Shown here: positions 44,036 to 52,691 of the stretch, one piece after another | Numbering within the stretch: the stretch's first letter is position 1 | How the letters are laid out: the number at the start of each line of letters is the position of its first letter | Origin: Flavobacteriaceae bacterium MAR_2009_75 | Lineage (GTDB): Bacteria > Bacteroidota > Bacteroidia > Flavobacteriales > Flavobacteriaceae | DNA length: 64,000 nt | NCBI GenBank assembly: GCA_002813285.1 | Contig: PHTZ01000001.1 | Coordinates: 952,501 to 1,016,500, forward strand | Direction: 5' to 3' | Made by a program: the position numbers and the translations under genes | Notes under the pieces: generated by a model | What the model was told of the DNA's origin: nothing | The model's input: only the letters and a program-made list of their open reading frames with translations | Database searches by the model: none

Positions 44036-45673
44036 ATGGCCAAGACAAGTGAATTATTAATAGGAAAATGGGATACACTGCACGAGAACGGGGTATTCGA
44101 CGTCAAACGGCAATACATTACCCGTCACGAACCTAAGGCTACTATGCCCAGTAGGCTGATGCGCTATAATGATGGCGCTGAAGAAATTCAACGACTCATC
44201 AAAAAATGCGAAACCGATAACGAGGGTTTTCGTGCCTATGGCTCTCGATGGTCTATGTCTAACATTGCCCACCAGGCGGATAATATGCATCAAAACAATT
44301 TGATGTACCTAGACCTTGAAATAGAGGAAGGTGATATGCACCCCGATTCTGAATATGAGCATGAGAATATCTTCTTTTTTGAATGTGGAAGTACCATAAA
44401 ACAAATTTCACAAAAACTGAACGAGTACGGTAAATCTTTAAAGACCACAGGTGCCAGTAACGGGCAGACCGTTGCCGGATGCATTTCAACAGGCGTACAT
44501 GGGTCCGCCTTTGATACGGGTGCGGTACAGGATTATGTAGTCGGACTAAATATTATTACAGGACCGAACGCCTCGGATAATGTCTACCTAGAACGGCACA
44601 CCAAACCTAGTTTGAACGATGCCTTTGCACACGGCATAAACGCTCGGGTGATTCGAAACGACGAATTGTTCAACGCCGCATTGGTCGGTTTGGGCAGTTT
44701 CGGATTTATTCACGGAGTAGCCATAGAGGCGGAAGACCTTTTTTTGTTGGATAGGTATGTGAGAAGAATTGATAAAAACTTGGCCCTGTCTCTATCTAAA
44801 ACTTTGGATTTTACGAATTCGGAATTTAAAATTGACAGTGAAGTAGACGAAAACGGAAGGCCCAGCCGACCGTATCATTACAAAGTCTTTATTAACCCTT
44901 ATGTAGACGAAAACCAATATGTGATCGAGGCCATGTACAAGAAAAAGTATACCCTAGCCTACCCTGACCCTTTCACTAAAATTGAAAAATCGATTTACAA
45001 AGACCTGATTTATTTGCTGATCAAGTTCAGTGAAAAATTCCCGAAAAGTATTCCGTGGTTTATAAAGAGTCTACAGAAAAGTATTCTACCGGAAATTACC
45101 AAAGATGAAGAGAAAATTACCGCGACGCTCTATGAAACTTTTTTTGATGCCGGTTACAAAGGTCCTGCCTTTGCCTGCTCTATGGGTGTTGCCATTGAAG
45201 ATTCTGAAAGAGCATTGAACGCTTTGGTAAAAATGACAAAGGCCCACCCCATACCCGGTATTTTCGCCATGCGCTACGTGAACAGAACTGAGGCAACTTT
45301 GGGCTTTACCAAATTTCATAAAACTTGTGTTATCGAAATTGATGGTATTCAATGGGAAAAATCGAAGAAAATTCCCAGTTTAGAAGAATACAGTCGATTT
45401 ATGATTGAAGCTATGCAGTCCGAAAACATTCCGTTTACGGTACATTGGGGCAAAAGTATGGATTATGCCTTTCCCGATTTAGCCAACCACATGTATGGCA
45501 ACAATGTAGACCGATGGACGAAATGTAGAAGCTGGTTGCTTTCAGAGAAAATGGCAAATATATTTTCCAACGACTTTCTCGCTACGCTCGGGCTAGACAC
45601 CTACAAAAATGTACCTAACGATTTTATCGAATCTTTGGATAAAAACGGGCAGCCGGTTCATCTGATTGCTTAA
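44036..45673 (+). CDS. FAD-dependent oxidase/dehydrogenase (PCMH-type, aldonolactone-oxidase-like)
   Basis: 545 residues, no signal peptide. The FAD-binding PCMH domain (about 35-225) has FRAYGSRWSMSNIAH, FFECGSTIKQISQKLNEYGKSL, GASNGQTVAGCISTGVHGSA and ALVGLGSFGFIHGVAIEAE. The C-terminal substrate domain (about 240-540) ends with PFTVHWGKSMDYAFPDLANHMYG and ATLGLDTYKNVPND, like L-gulono- and D-arabinono-lactone oxidases. The usual covalent-FAD His is plausibly VHGS. Substrate unknown. It follows a small lipoprotein gene by 4 bp and precedes the giant membrane NTPase by 255 bp. Confidence 0.87.
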   Translation: MAKTSELLIGKWDTLHENGVFDVKRQYITRHEPKATMPSRLMRYNDGAEEIQRLIKKCETDNEGFRAYGSRWSMSNIAHQADNMHQNNLMYLDLEIEEGDMHPDSEYEHENIFFFECGSTIKQISQKLNEYGKSLKTTGASNGQTVAGCISTGVHGSAFDTGAVQDYVVGLNIITGPNASDNVYLERHTKPSLNDAFAHGINARVIRNDELFNAALVGLGSFGFIHGVAIEAEDLFLLDRYVRRIDKNLALSLSKTLDFTNSEFKIDSEVDENGRPSRPYHYKVFINPYVDENQYVIEAMYKKKYTLAYPDPFTKIEKSIYKDLIYLLIKFSEKFPKSIPWFIKSLQKSILPEITKDEEKITATLYETFFDAGYKGPAFACSMGVAIEDSERALNALVKMTKAHPIPGIFAMRYVNRTEATLGFTKFHKTCVIEIDGIQWEKSKKIPSLEEYSRFMIEAMQSENIPFTVHWGKSMDYAFPDLANHMYGNNVDRWTKCRSWLLSEKMANIFSNDFLATLGLDTYKNVPNDFIESLDKNGQPVHLIA

Positions 45674-45876
45674 CATATTTGGCCGTAATGATGAATCTAT
45701 CAAAACTGCCATTTGCACAAAATTCAATATTAGCTATACAACACTGTATCATCAAGTACTTAAAACCAATGATTTGAACATTTACTTTTTGATGAGCAGA
45801 TGATTACACATAAAAAAGAAACTGAGAATACACTTCCGCCCAACAGGCATATGTAAAAGGAGAACATCTCAGAATG

Positions 45877-45895
45877 CATAATGTTATTCATTATG
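45877..45895. promoter_or_regulatory. Inverted repeat 7-5-7 (CATAATG / CATTATG), candidate operator
   Basis: CATAATG and CATTATG are perfect inverted arms around TTATT, 33 bp before the start of the membrane NTPase. Position fits an operator or a leader hairpin. Confidence 0.4.
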
Positions 45896-45928
45896 TAAGC
45901 CCCCGGTTTAACCATCTTTCTAGAACCT

Positions 45929-48900
45929 ATGCCAACGAATTCTTCATTAGGCAATGCGATACGTAGACCTTTTACGGCCAATAAAAGGCTCTTTACCCTG
46001 CTTACTGTAGCCTTTATAATTATAGGTTTATTTTTTGCCATTTATTATTCCCATATCAAAAGCAATGAGCACCATTATCGCGAATCAAAACTTCACAGTC
46101 TAGATGCCAATTTTGATATCATTTCAAAGCAGCTCAACAACGACTTTCAGAAGTTTTACGCCACGGAATATGACTCCATTTATGCTAGCAAAGAAGTGAT
46201 TTCCGAGCTTCGGCCGCTCTATAGCCATCTAATCGACCAGCAGTGGACTACCTTATTGAATAAGGTCTTTGGAAGCAATACAAAAGAAAAAAAATTCCAA
46301 AAACAACCTAGTAAAGACAAAGAAGAAAAGCACCCGCTACTCGAACAAAGAGATACAATAACTAAAGGCAAAATAAGACCTAAGGTATGGAATGGTTTAA
46401 GGAATAAAATAAAAGACCACACACCCTTTCATCAAGAGTTTGATGAATACATTGTGATTTTTAAAAAATCGCCTGAAACCAATGAAAGAAAAGCAAAGGA
46501 CTCTATAATTGAATTGAGCTCGCTAAAGGGCAAGATTATTTTACCTGACAGTCTTGACAAGTTCAATCCGTTTAATATCGGTATGTCCATTGGCATACCT
46601 ACCGACGATGAAGCCTACCAGTTATTTGGCCGCGAGTATGTTTACAAAACAAATTTAGACCCCAACGTACATTATGAAATTGCCATTTTCGGACTTGTAG
46701 AAACGGAACGCTACCATGAGTCGGTCAGAAAACTAGATTCTTGGATAATTGCATTACTGACTACCTTTTTGATACTCGGCCTTTTTGGGATGCCCTACTT
46801 TAAAATGCTGTTCATTGCCGAAGATGAGCGACTGTCAAGTAACGATGTTATATTATCCGGTATTTCGGTAATAATCGGCGCTCCCATCTTAATCGTCGTG
46901 TTCGCCTCACTTATGAACCACTATTATGATTACTCCTATGTCTTTCCTGAAAAGCTAGAGGTTTTAAGTGAAAAAATTAAAAGCAGTTTTGAAGCCGAAA
47001 ACGCAGGTAATGTAACCTCACTTTATACCATGTCATTAGATAATGATGATAAAAAAAGACAACTTTTGGCAGAAGCAGGAAGTAAGGACAGCCTTTCCAT
47101 CGAAATTTCTAAATCTAACACTAAGTACCGCGATCACTTCAAGTTTCTCTCTAAAATAGATACGGCTACCGGTGCGGTAAAATATCACGCGCGACTCATT
47201 GCCAAAAACACTATAAAGAACACTAAAAATTTAGGTAGTAGACCATATTACACCGATTATGTTAATGCCCAGAACCTATGGTTCTTAGATACACTGACCC
47301 ATAAAATAAAATATGTAATGAGGCCTGTGGTTTCCATTGAAGAACAGAGCGAAGAGGCCATTTACCTACTAAAGAACGAAAAGGATAATATCGTCGGTTT
47401 CAGAGTGGGCGCCGCACAATTAAAATCTTTGCATGAAGCAATTTTACCTTTTGGTTTTCAATTTGCCATTGTTGACGAAGAAGGCGAGGTGTGGTTTCAT
47501 TCTGAAAAAGGGAGATCTACACTAGAAAATTTCTTTAATGTATGCAGAAACAACAGTAAAATGAAGGCCGCCATTTTGTCGAGAATTCACGCCCAAGGTA
47601 TGGTAAATTATAGAGATGAGGGGCAACTATACGATATAAGGCCTATAAAAAATACGAATCTTAGTGTAATCGCACTTTATGATATCGCCCTTCTTCGTAC
47701 CAAGATTTCAGAAGTATTGACACTATGCTGTATGGGTATCGTTTTGGCCTTAAGTTTAATTCTGATTATCACCGTTCTATCTTTAATTATTAGAAACCCC
47801 AAGCTAGGGCTTTACAAATACGATCGATTTTTATTTGAATTTCTAACTCCGAAAAAAAAACTAAGAAACTATTATATCGTTTTATCCGTAGTGCTAATTC
47901 TACTTACCGCATTAGCATTTTTTATAAGTTGTATCGTAGCACCAACAACCGCCTATATTCTCTGCCTACTTTTGGGAATCTACGCCTACCTCATCATATT
48001 TTACAGTTTGCATCCGCATGGGGGCAATGCAAATTTCAAATTTCAGATACGTGACGTTATTTTGCTATTTGCCATAATTTTTCTCAATATCATCGCTTGC
48101 AAAATTCAAAAGAACGAAACAAATTATGTAGTCATTTCTGTTGTTGTGCAAATCGTATTTTTGATTTTTATCTACTTGAATAAAACCAGCAAGAAAATAA
48201 AAATTGTACGTACTCTGCACAACCGCGTACGTTCATTAATTCAGAATTTAGATGAATACGCTCAAAAGAAGGGGAGTACATTACTATTAGATTACAAGTA
48301 TTGGTATGCCATATTTCTTTTTTGTTGGTTGTTTTTATCCACGATATTTCCGGCTTATACCATCTTTACCAATGCCAAAGACTTGAACGATAAGATATGG
48401 TCAAAAACTGACAAAATAGATATGGCCCGTAGATTTATGGAGAAAGCCAAAACATTGGAAACCAGTTTTCCCGCTCTAGAAAATCAAGAAGAAGAATATC
48501 TACTACTTCGCAAAAAACACTTGGATCAAGGCCAATACCACCAGACACTGACACTGACCGATACCACAAAAAACTATACGTTTGAAGGCGTAGAAGAAAG
48601 TTCGTTACTAGAGAAGTTCTTATGGCATATTCGCCCTTCATATGATAATCGTATCAGTAAATTTCAGGGTATGGTCTATGAACAAGCGCTGGACCAATCT
48701 TGGGGAAACAACGACTCTTTGAACTTATTTCAATTCAACTATTTAGATCGCGACAAGACAGTTTATATAACTGAAAAAAAGTCGAACAATGCCGAGCATA
48801 CCCTACCCTTCAATCTAATTATACTAACAATTTCAGGGGTTCTTATAATACTGGCCGTGTTGTTTTCTTTGATTTTGTTTTTCTCCGATCGCTTCTTTGC

Positions 48901-50119
48901 CTTTCGTTTTCGGCATCTGGAACCCAATGATTTTGACACCAATAAAGAGGAAGGCTATATTCAAAAGTTCGGGCAAATTCTACATGATGAAAGGTCTAAC
49001 TCTGGACTATTGCTCATTGGACCTCCATTTTCGGGCAAACATACCTTTGCCAAGAAAATTCTAACTGAAGCAGGTTATTTTAAAACCGCCACCTTATCTA
49101 TGCTTCAACTTGAAAATATTGCTGAGCATGCAGATATCTCACAAATACTAACTGTGCTTTCGGGCAGAAGCGCGGATGACCCAAACCTGTTAAATCATGA
49201 GGATTATGAGGCATTTATTGTGGAGCATTTGGAGCACAATATAAAATCGTACCGCTTCAACCACATAAAGTTAAAAATCATCCTCTTTTTGATTTCTAAG
49301 AGGAAGCAAATTATTCTGATTTCTGAAGTATACCCAAGTCAAATATTTGCGATGTACGAAAACAATACCGAGCAACACAACCTACCTTTTGGAAGCCTAG
49401 AAGATGACTTCAATTCTTGGAGGAACATTCTAAGTGCGTTTCCACAAATTCTCATAGGTATTACAAAGAACACGCAGAAATTGGATCAAAAATTGAAATT
49501 CGGACTCAGCAATGACCAAAATCCGAACCAACAAGCTATTTCTATCTTAAAAAAGGAACTAGCTTATAGCAAGTTTCTTCCCACATTGGCTCCGGTAGTT
49601 ACGGTAAAATCACGTTATGCCCGAGACGAACCTTACAATTCTTCAAACAGCTTAGACCGCCAACGCATGGTGATGCACACCCAAAATTTGGCGCATGGGT
49701 ACTATAATGATATTTGGAATACGTTACCTACGAGAGAGCGTTATCTACTATACGATTTAGCGAAAGATGGTTTTATGAATATTAAGAATCGAAATTCTCT
49801 CTTTTCCTTGATGAAAAAAGGCCTGATTGTTTGGAAGGACCGCCCAAAAATTTTCAATTACAGTTTTAAGAATTTTATAATCACCTCGGTATCGTTGAAC
49901 GAGGCTTTAAGACTCGAAAATAAAAATAGAGGCAAAGGTACCTGGGCCAACACCCGAATTCTAATCTACCTGGTGATTGTAACGGTGATCATATTCATCG
50001 GTCTAGGCAAGCCCGAATTATTAAAAGATTTTGAAACTCTCGTGGGTACCTTGGGCGGCTTGGGTGTAGTAATACCGCTCGTAAGTAAATTATTGGCCTC
50101 AGGTGGGCCGAAACCATAA
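45929..50119 (+). CDS. Giant membrane P-loop NTPase with large extracytoplasmic region
   Basis: 1396 residues. One helix at about 19-40 is followed by a long extracytoplasmic part (40-265), helices at about 270 and 308, a second external part (330-590) that looks Cache-like (FAIVDEEGEVWFHSEKG, YRDEGQLYDIRPI, then a helix near 600), and a cluster of about five helices (650-810). A third external loop (about 815-955) and a helix (about 960-985) lead to a cytosolic NTPase. Walker A is LLIGPPFSGKHTFAKK (about 1028). A helix and strand IILISEV near 1130 is the Walker B candidate, with Ser in place of the usual Asp. A winged-helix-like stretch (RYLLYDLAKDGFM, LMKKGLIVWKDRP) ends at about 1340, then come two helices. 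I do not recognise a named family. Downstream genes converge. Confidence 0.75.
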   Translation: MPTNSSLGNAIRRPFTANKRLFTLLTVAFIIIGLFFAIYYSHIKSNEHHYRESKLHSLDANFDIISKQLNNDFQKFYATEYDSIYASKEVISELRPLYSHLIDQQWTTLLNKVFGSNTKEKKFQKQPSKDKEEKHPLLEQRDTITKGKIRPKVWNGLRNKIKDHTPFHQEFDEYIVIFKKSPETNERKAKDSIIELSSLKGKIILPDSLDKFNPFNIGMSIGIPTDDEAYQLFGREYVYKTNLDPNVHYEIAIFGLVETERYHESVRKLDSWIIALLTTFLILGLFGMPYFKMLFIAEDERLSSNDVILSGISVIIGAPILIVVFASLMNHYYDYSYVFPEKLEVLSEKIKSSFEAENAGNVTSLYTMSLDNDDKKRQLLAEAGSKDSLSIEISKSNTKYRDHFKFLSKIDTATGAVKYHARLIAKNTIKNTKNLGSRPYYTDYVNAQNLWFLDTLTHKIKYVMRPVVSIEEQSEEAIYLLKNEKDNIVGFRVGAAQLKSLHEAILPFGFQFAIVDEEGEVWFHSEKGRSTLENFFNVCRNNSKMKAAILSRIHAQGMVNYRDEGQLYDIRPIKNTNLSVIALYDIALLRTKISEVLTLCCMGIVLALSLILIITVLSLIIRNPKLGLYKYDRFLFEFLTPKKKLRNYYIVLSVVLILLTALAFFISCIVAPTTAYILCLLLGIYAYLIIFYSLHPHGGNANFKFQIRDVILLFAIIFLNIIACKIQKNETNYVVISVVVQIVFLIFIYLNKTSKKIKIVRTLHNRVRSLIQNLDEYAQKKGSTLLLDYKYWYAIFLFCWLFLSTIFPAYTIFTNAKDLNDKIWSKTDKIDMARRFMEKAKTLETSFPALENQEEEYLLLRKKHLDQGQYHQTLTLTDTTKNYTFEGVEESSLLEKFLWHIRPSYDNRISKFQGMVYEQALDQSWGNNDSLNLFQFNYLDRDKTVYITEKKSNNAEHTLPFNLIILTISGVLIILAVLFSLILFFSDRFFAFRFRHLEPNDFDTNKEEGYIQKFGQILHDERSNSGLLLIGPPFSGKHTFAKKILTEAGYFKTATLSMLQLENIAEHADISQILTVLSGRSADDPNLLNHEDYEAFIVEHLEHNIKSYRFNHIKLKIILFLISKRKQIILISEVYPSQIFAMYENNTEQHNLPFGSLEDDFNSWRNILSAFPQILIGITKNTQKLDQKLKFGLSNDQNPNQQAISILKKELAYSKFLPTLAPVVTVKSRYARDEPYNSSNSLDRQRMVMHTQNLAHGYYNDIWNTLPTRERYLLYDLAKDGFMNIKNRNSLFSLMKKGLIVWKDRPKIFNYSFKNFIITSVSLNEALRLENKNRGKGTWANTRILIYLVIVTVIIFIGLGKPELLKDFETLVGTLGGLGVVIPLVSKLLASGGPKP

Positions 50120-50403
50120 GCTATCTGATCTAAGCCAGAACGGCTATTCACTTTAATTCTAAAAGATTACTAATTAAGAATGAACGATCAGGATTATACC
50201 TTAACAATAGTGCATCAGTGATTCAAGCAGAATAGGCCGTTAGATAGCCAGTGACCGATTTACATTTATAATTATGTTTAGCGATATAGTAAAGAGTTAG
50301 CAAGTAAAGCTATAGATACCGTATTCAAGTTTATCTCAATAATGATTGGAGTATCTATTTCGGACTAATCTACAATCTTACTGGAGAGAGCAAAAAAACA
50401 GGG

Positions 50404-50880
50404 CTACTTATCTAGCTCAGGATACAATTGTTTAGCTTTTTCAGCTAAGCCGTGCAATTCACTCGAAGATATTTCCATTTCTAGACCTCGATTTGCCGTC
50501 GGCTTCTTTTGACCATTTTCGGCTTGCATGATCATAGCCCCAAGAACGAGTCCCTTATTGTGCTCTTCTACTTTTTCTTCTTTGATTTTTTCCTTTTGTA
50601 CTTCCACCTCTTTCTTTTCGGTTTCCGCCTTTTCGGCACGTCTTCTGTTCACTTCCTTTCCAAATAGAAAACCGACCGCAGCAAAAACAATAGCCTCCAC
50701 CCCAGAAAACAGATAGATCAACCGGCTCCAACTGGGGTCGCCACTATCGACCTTTCCTATTAAAAAATGGATAAAAAAACCGTAGAAAACGAGTACGGCA
50801 AAAGCAATCAATTTTTCAAAGCTGAACCAATAGTTTAGGCTAGAAGAAGTATCTGTACTTACGTTCGTTTTATTCGGCAT
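50404..50880 (-). CDS. Membrane/coiled-coil protein, last gene of the hydrolase operon
   Basis: 158 residues. Two membrane helices at about 22-42 and 53-72. They are followed by a highly charged coiled coil, RRRAEKAETEKKEVEVQKEKIKEEKVEE in shorter pieces (about 78-108), and a cytosolic tail with MIMQAENGQKKPTANRGLEM and SELHGLAEKAKQLYPELD. No catalytic motif is seen and I know no family. It starts 12 bp after the M19-like gene and is the only member of the operon with membrane segments, so it may recruit or anchor the others. There are about 280 bp between it and the convergent NTPase gene. Confidence 0.75.
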   Translation of the reverse strand: MPNKTNVSTDTSSSLNYWFSFEKLIAFAVLVFYGFFIHFLIGKVDSGDPSWSRLIYLFSGVEAIVFAAVGFLFGKEVNRRRAEKAETEKKEVEVQKEKIKEEKVEEHNKGLVLGAMIMQAENGQKKPTANRGLEMEISSSELHGLAEKAKQLYPELDK

Positions 50881-50892
50881 CGTAAATTGTAT

Positions 50893-52680
50893 TTAAACTA
50901 ACTCGACTTCAGGGCTTGCTTCCCCTTTTTGAGGCTCGGCCAACCCTTCAAGAAAACCACGTCTATCTAAAAATTCGCGACCGTTTTCATAGAGTATACC
51001 CTCAACCACTTTATTCAATTCTTTCTTTTTCTTAGTAAAATCGAACAAATCTTTCGCCCCTCCATTCACTTTCTGATACTTTTTGGCAGCAACGGGCAAC
51101 CATTTCATCAAACAAGCTTTTAGGTTCTTCAATTGCCTGCTATCGCTACACATATTTAATGGCTCAATAAAGGCGTCGAAATCGCTACCTATGCAGATAA
51201 ACTTTTCCGGGGTATCTTGAAATTTGGTCTTTAAACCGATAACGGCCATAATGTGAATAATATTAAAGCAAAAATTTAAAGGATGTATTTCTTTCTTCGA
51301 AGGTTTCAACCATGATTCTTCCGCTTGTATTTCTTTTACACTGGCATAGTCAATCGATTTAATACTGGTGTACGGAAAATAATGGATAAAGTCTGGTGTG
51401 GTCATAAATTCGCATATATCTTCTTGCCCCATCGATTTTTCATTGTAGCCCAACAAATCAACATCAAGCCCCACCCCGATGAGTCCATTACTATTGGCGA
51501 TTTCAATAATATCTTCATCCATTAAATTGATGGTTCCGGGATGAAAACTGAATTCTGAATTGGAATCGGCTCCCCAATACCCGGCCACTTTGGGGCGGGT
51601 ATACATTTTAACCGTCTTTACACCTTGGTCTACATGGTTTACACATTTTTCTATTTCGAGATTGTGCTTCCAATCACTAATTGAATATCCCGTTACCCCC
51701 ACATGTGAAGCAATCAATGGAATTTTCATAAACCCTTCTCTCTGTCGTAAGGCATATAGATCTTCGCGTGATTTCAGGCTCAAATGTTTGATATCTATCA
51801 ATACGCCTGCATCGTCTTTTTTCTTGGTAGGAGCTTCTAATTGGTAGGCGGTTCTAACAACATCGGCGCCCAGTTCAGTGAGTCCATTCCCGAACGGATA
51901 AAATGATGGATGTCTCAAATGCTTCGTACCGTAGGCATGTGTTGCCAAATGCTGCTCAGGTATATGGGTCAGATGGGTAAGTGTGAGGTACAGCATATCC
52001 AGCCCATACTCGCGCACCGTTTTATACAGTTTTTTCAGAACTTCCTGTGGTTTTCTATTGTCTTCGGAAATCACAACATTAGGATCAAAAAATGAATCTT
52101 TTTCTAGCCCCTCAAAAGTATCATAATCAAGGGCGTTTCCGATTTTTTTCATACAGAGGTTGTGTCCGCCTTCAATAGCAAAAATCAAATTTGGCAATTC
52201 ATCCGATACAGGCTCCCTTTTGTTCTTGGAAGGCCGAGCAATAAGGTTTATACTTCCTTTTGAATGGGGCTCTCTATTTTTTAGATTTCTGTTTTTTAAA
52301 TATAACTCTACTTCTTTCAGAAACAGGTTCAAGTATGAAACCTCCCCTTCTTTTACGGCATTAAAATAGTCATCGTCCAAGGGTTTTTTCAGGAAGCTTT
52401 TTAACACATCTGCCAGATAACCTTTACTCGAAGCCACGCCAAATTCTAGGGCAGCAATAGCGGCAACCCCATAACGTATTGGTGCCTCATTTAAATAATC
52501 GATAGAGCATTGACTCTCAAGCCTACGAAGCACATTTTCGTCTGTATAATCTTTAAAAGCTTTGGTCATAGTTATGGGCATCGTCGCTGTATTTGCCTTT
52601 TTAGCATGCGACTCTTTTGGCCTGGGGGCCAAATGATTTTTTGCCATGGGATGAAAATGAAGGTCAAAATAATTATCCAT
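50893..52680 (-). CDS. Membrane-dipeptidase-like (peptidase M19) protein
   Basis: 595 residues, larger than typical M19 enzymes (about 350-400), without a signal peptide. The barrel starts at once with YFDLHFHP. There H8 and H10 replace the HxD metal pair of renal dipeptidase. Then come FAIEGGHNL (Glu170, bridging ligand), MLYLTLTHL, IDIKHLS (His299), IASHVGVTG (His326) and FICIGSDFDAF (about 490-500), in the M19 order. Extra segments lie at about 85-160 and 340-480. It would cleave dipeptides or related amides. It lies 11 bp after the S1-S8 gene in the five-gene operon. Confidence 0.85.
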   Translation of the reverse strand: MDNYFDLHFHPMAKNHLAPRPKESHAKKANTATMPITMTKAFKDYTDENVLRRLESQCSIDYLNEAPIRYGVAAIAALEFGVASSKGYLADVLKSFLKKPLDDDYFNAVKEGEVSYLNLFLKEVELYLKNRNLKNREPHSKGSINLIARPSKNKREPVSDELPNLIFAIEGGHNLCMKKIGNALDYDTFEGLEKDSFFDPNVVISEDNRKPQEVLKKLYKTVREYGLDMLYLTLTHLTHIPEQHLATHAYGTKHLRHPSFYPFGNGLTELGADVVRTAYQLEAPTKKKDDAGVLIDIKHLSLKSREDLYALRQREGFMKIPLIASHVGVTGYSISDWKHNLEIEKCVNHVDQGVKTVKMYTRPKVAGYWGADSNSEFSFHPGTINLMDEDIIEIANSNGLIGVGLDVDLLGYNEKSMGQEDICEFMTTPDFIHYFPYTSIKSIDYASVKEIQAEESWLKPSKKEIHPLNFCFNIIHIMAVIGLKTKFQDTPEKFICIGSDFDAFIEPLNMCSDSRQLKNLKACLMKWLPVAAKKYQKVNGGAKDLFDFTKKKKELNKVVEGILYENGREFLDRRGFLEGLAEPQKGEASPEVELV

Positions 52681-52691
52681 GATTTTTGCTT

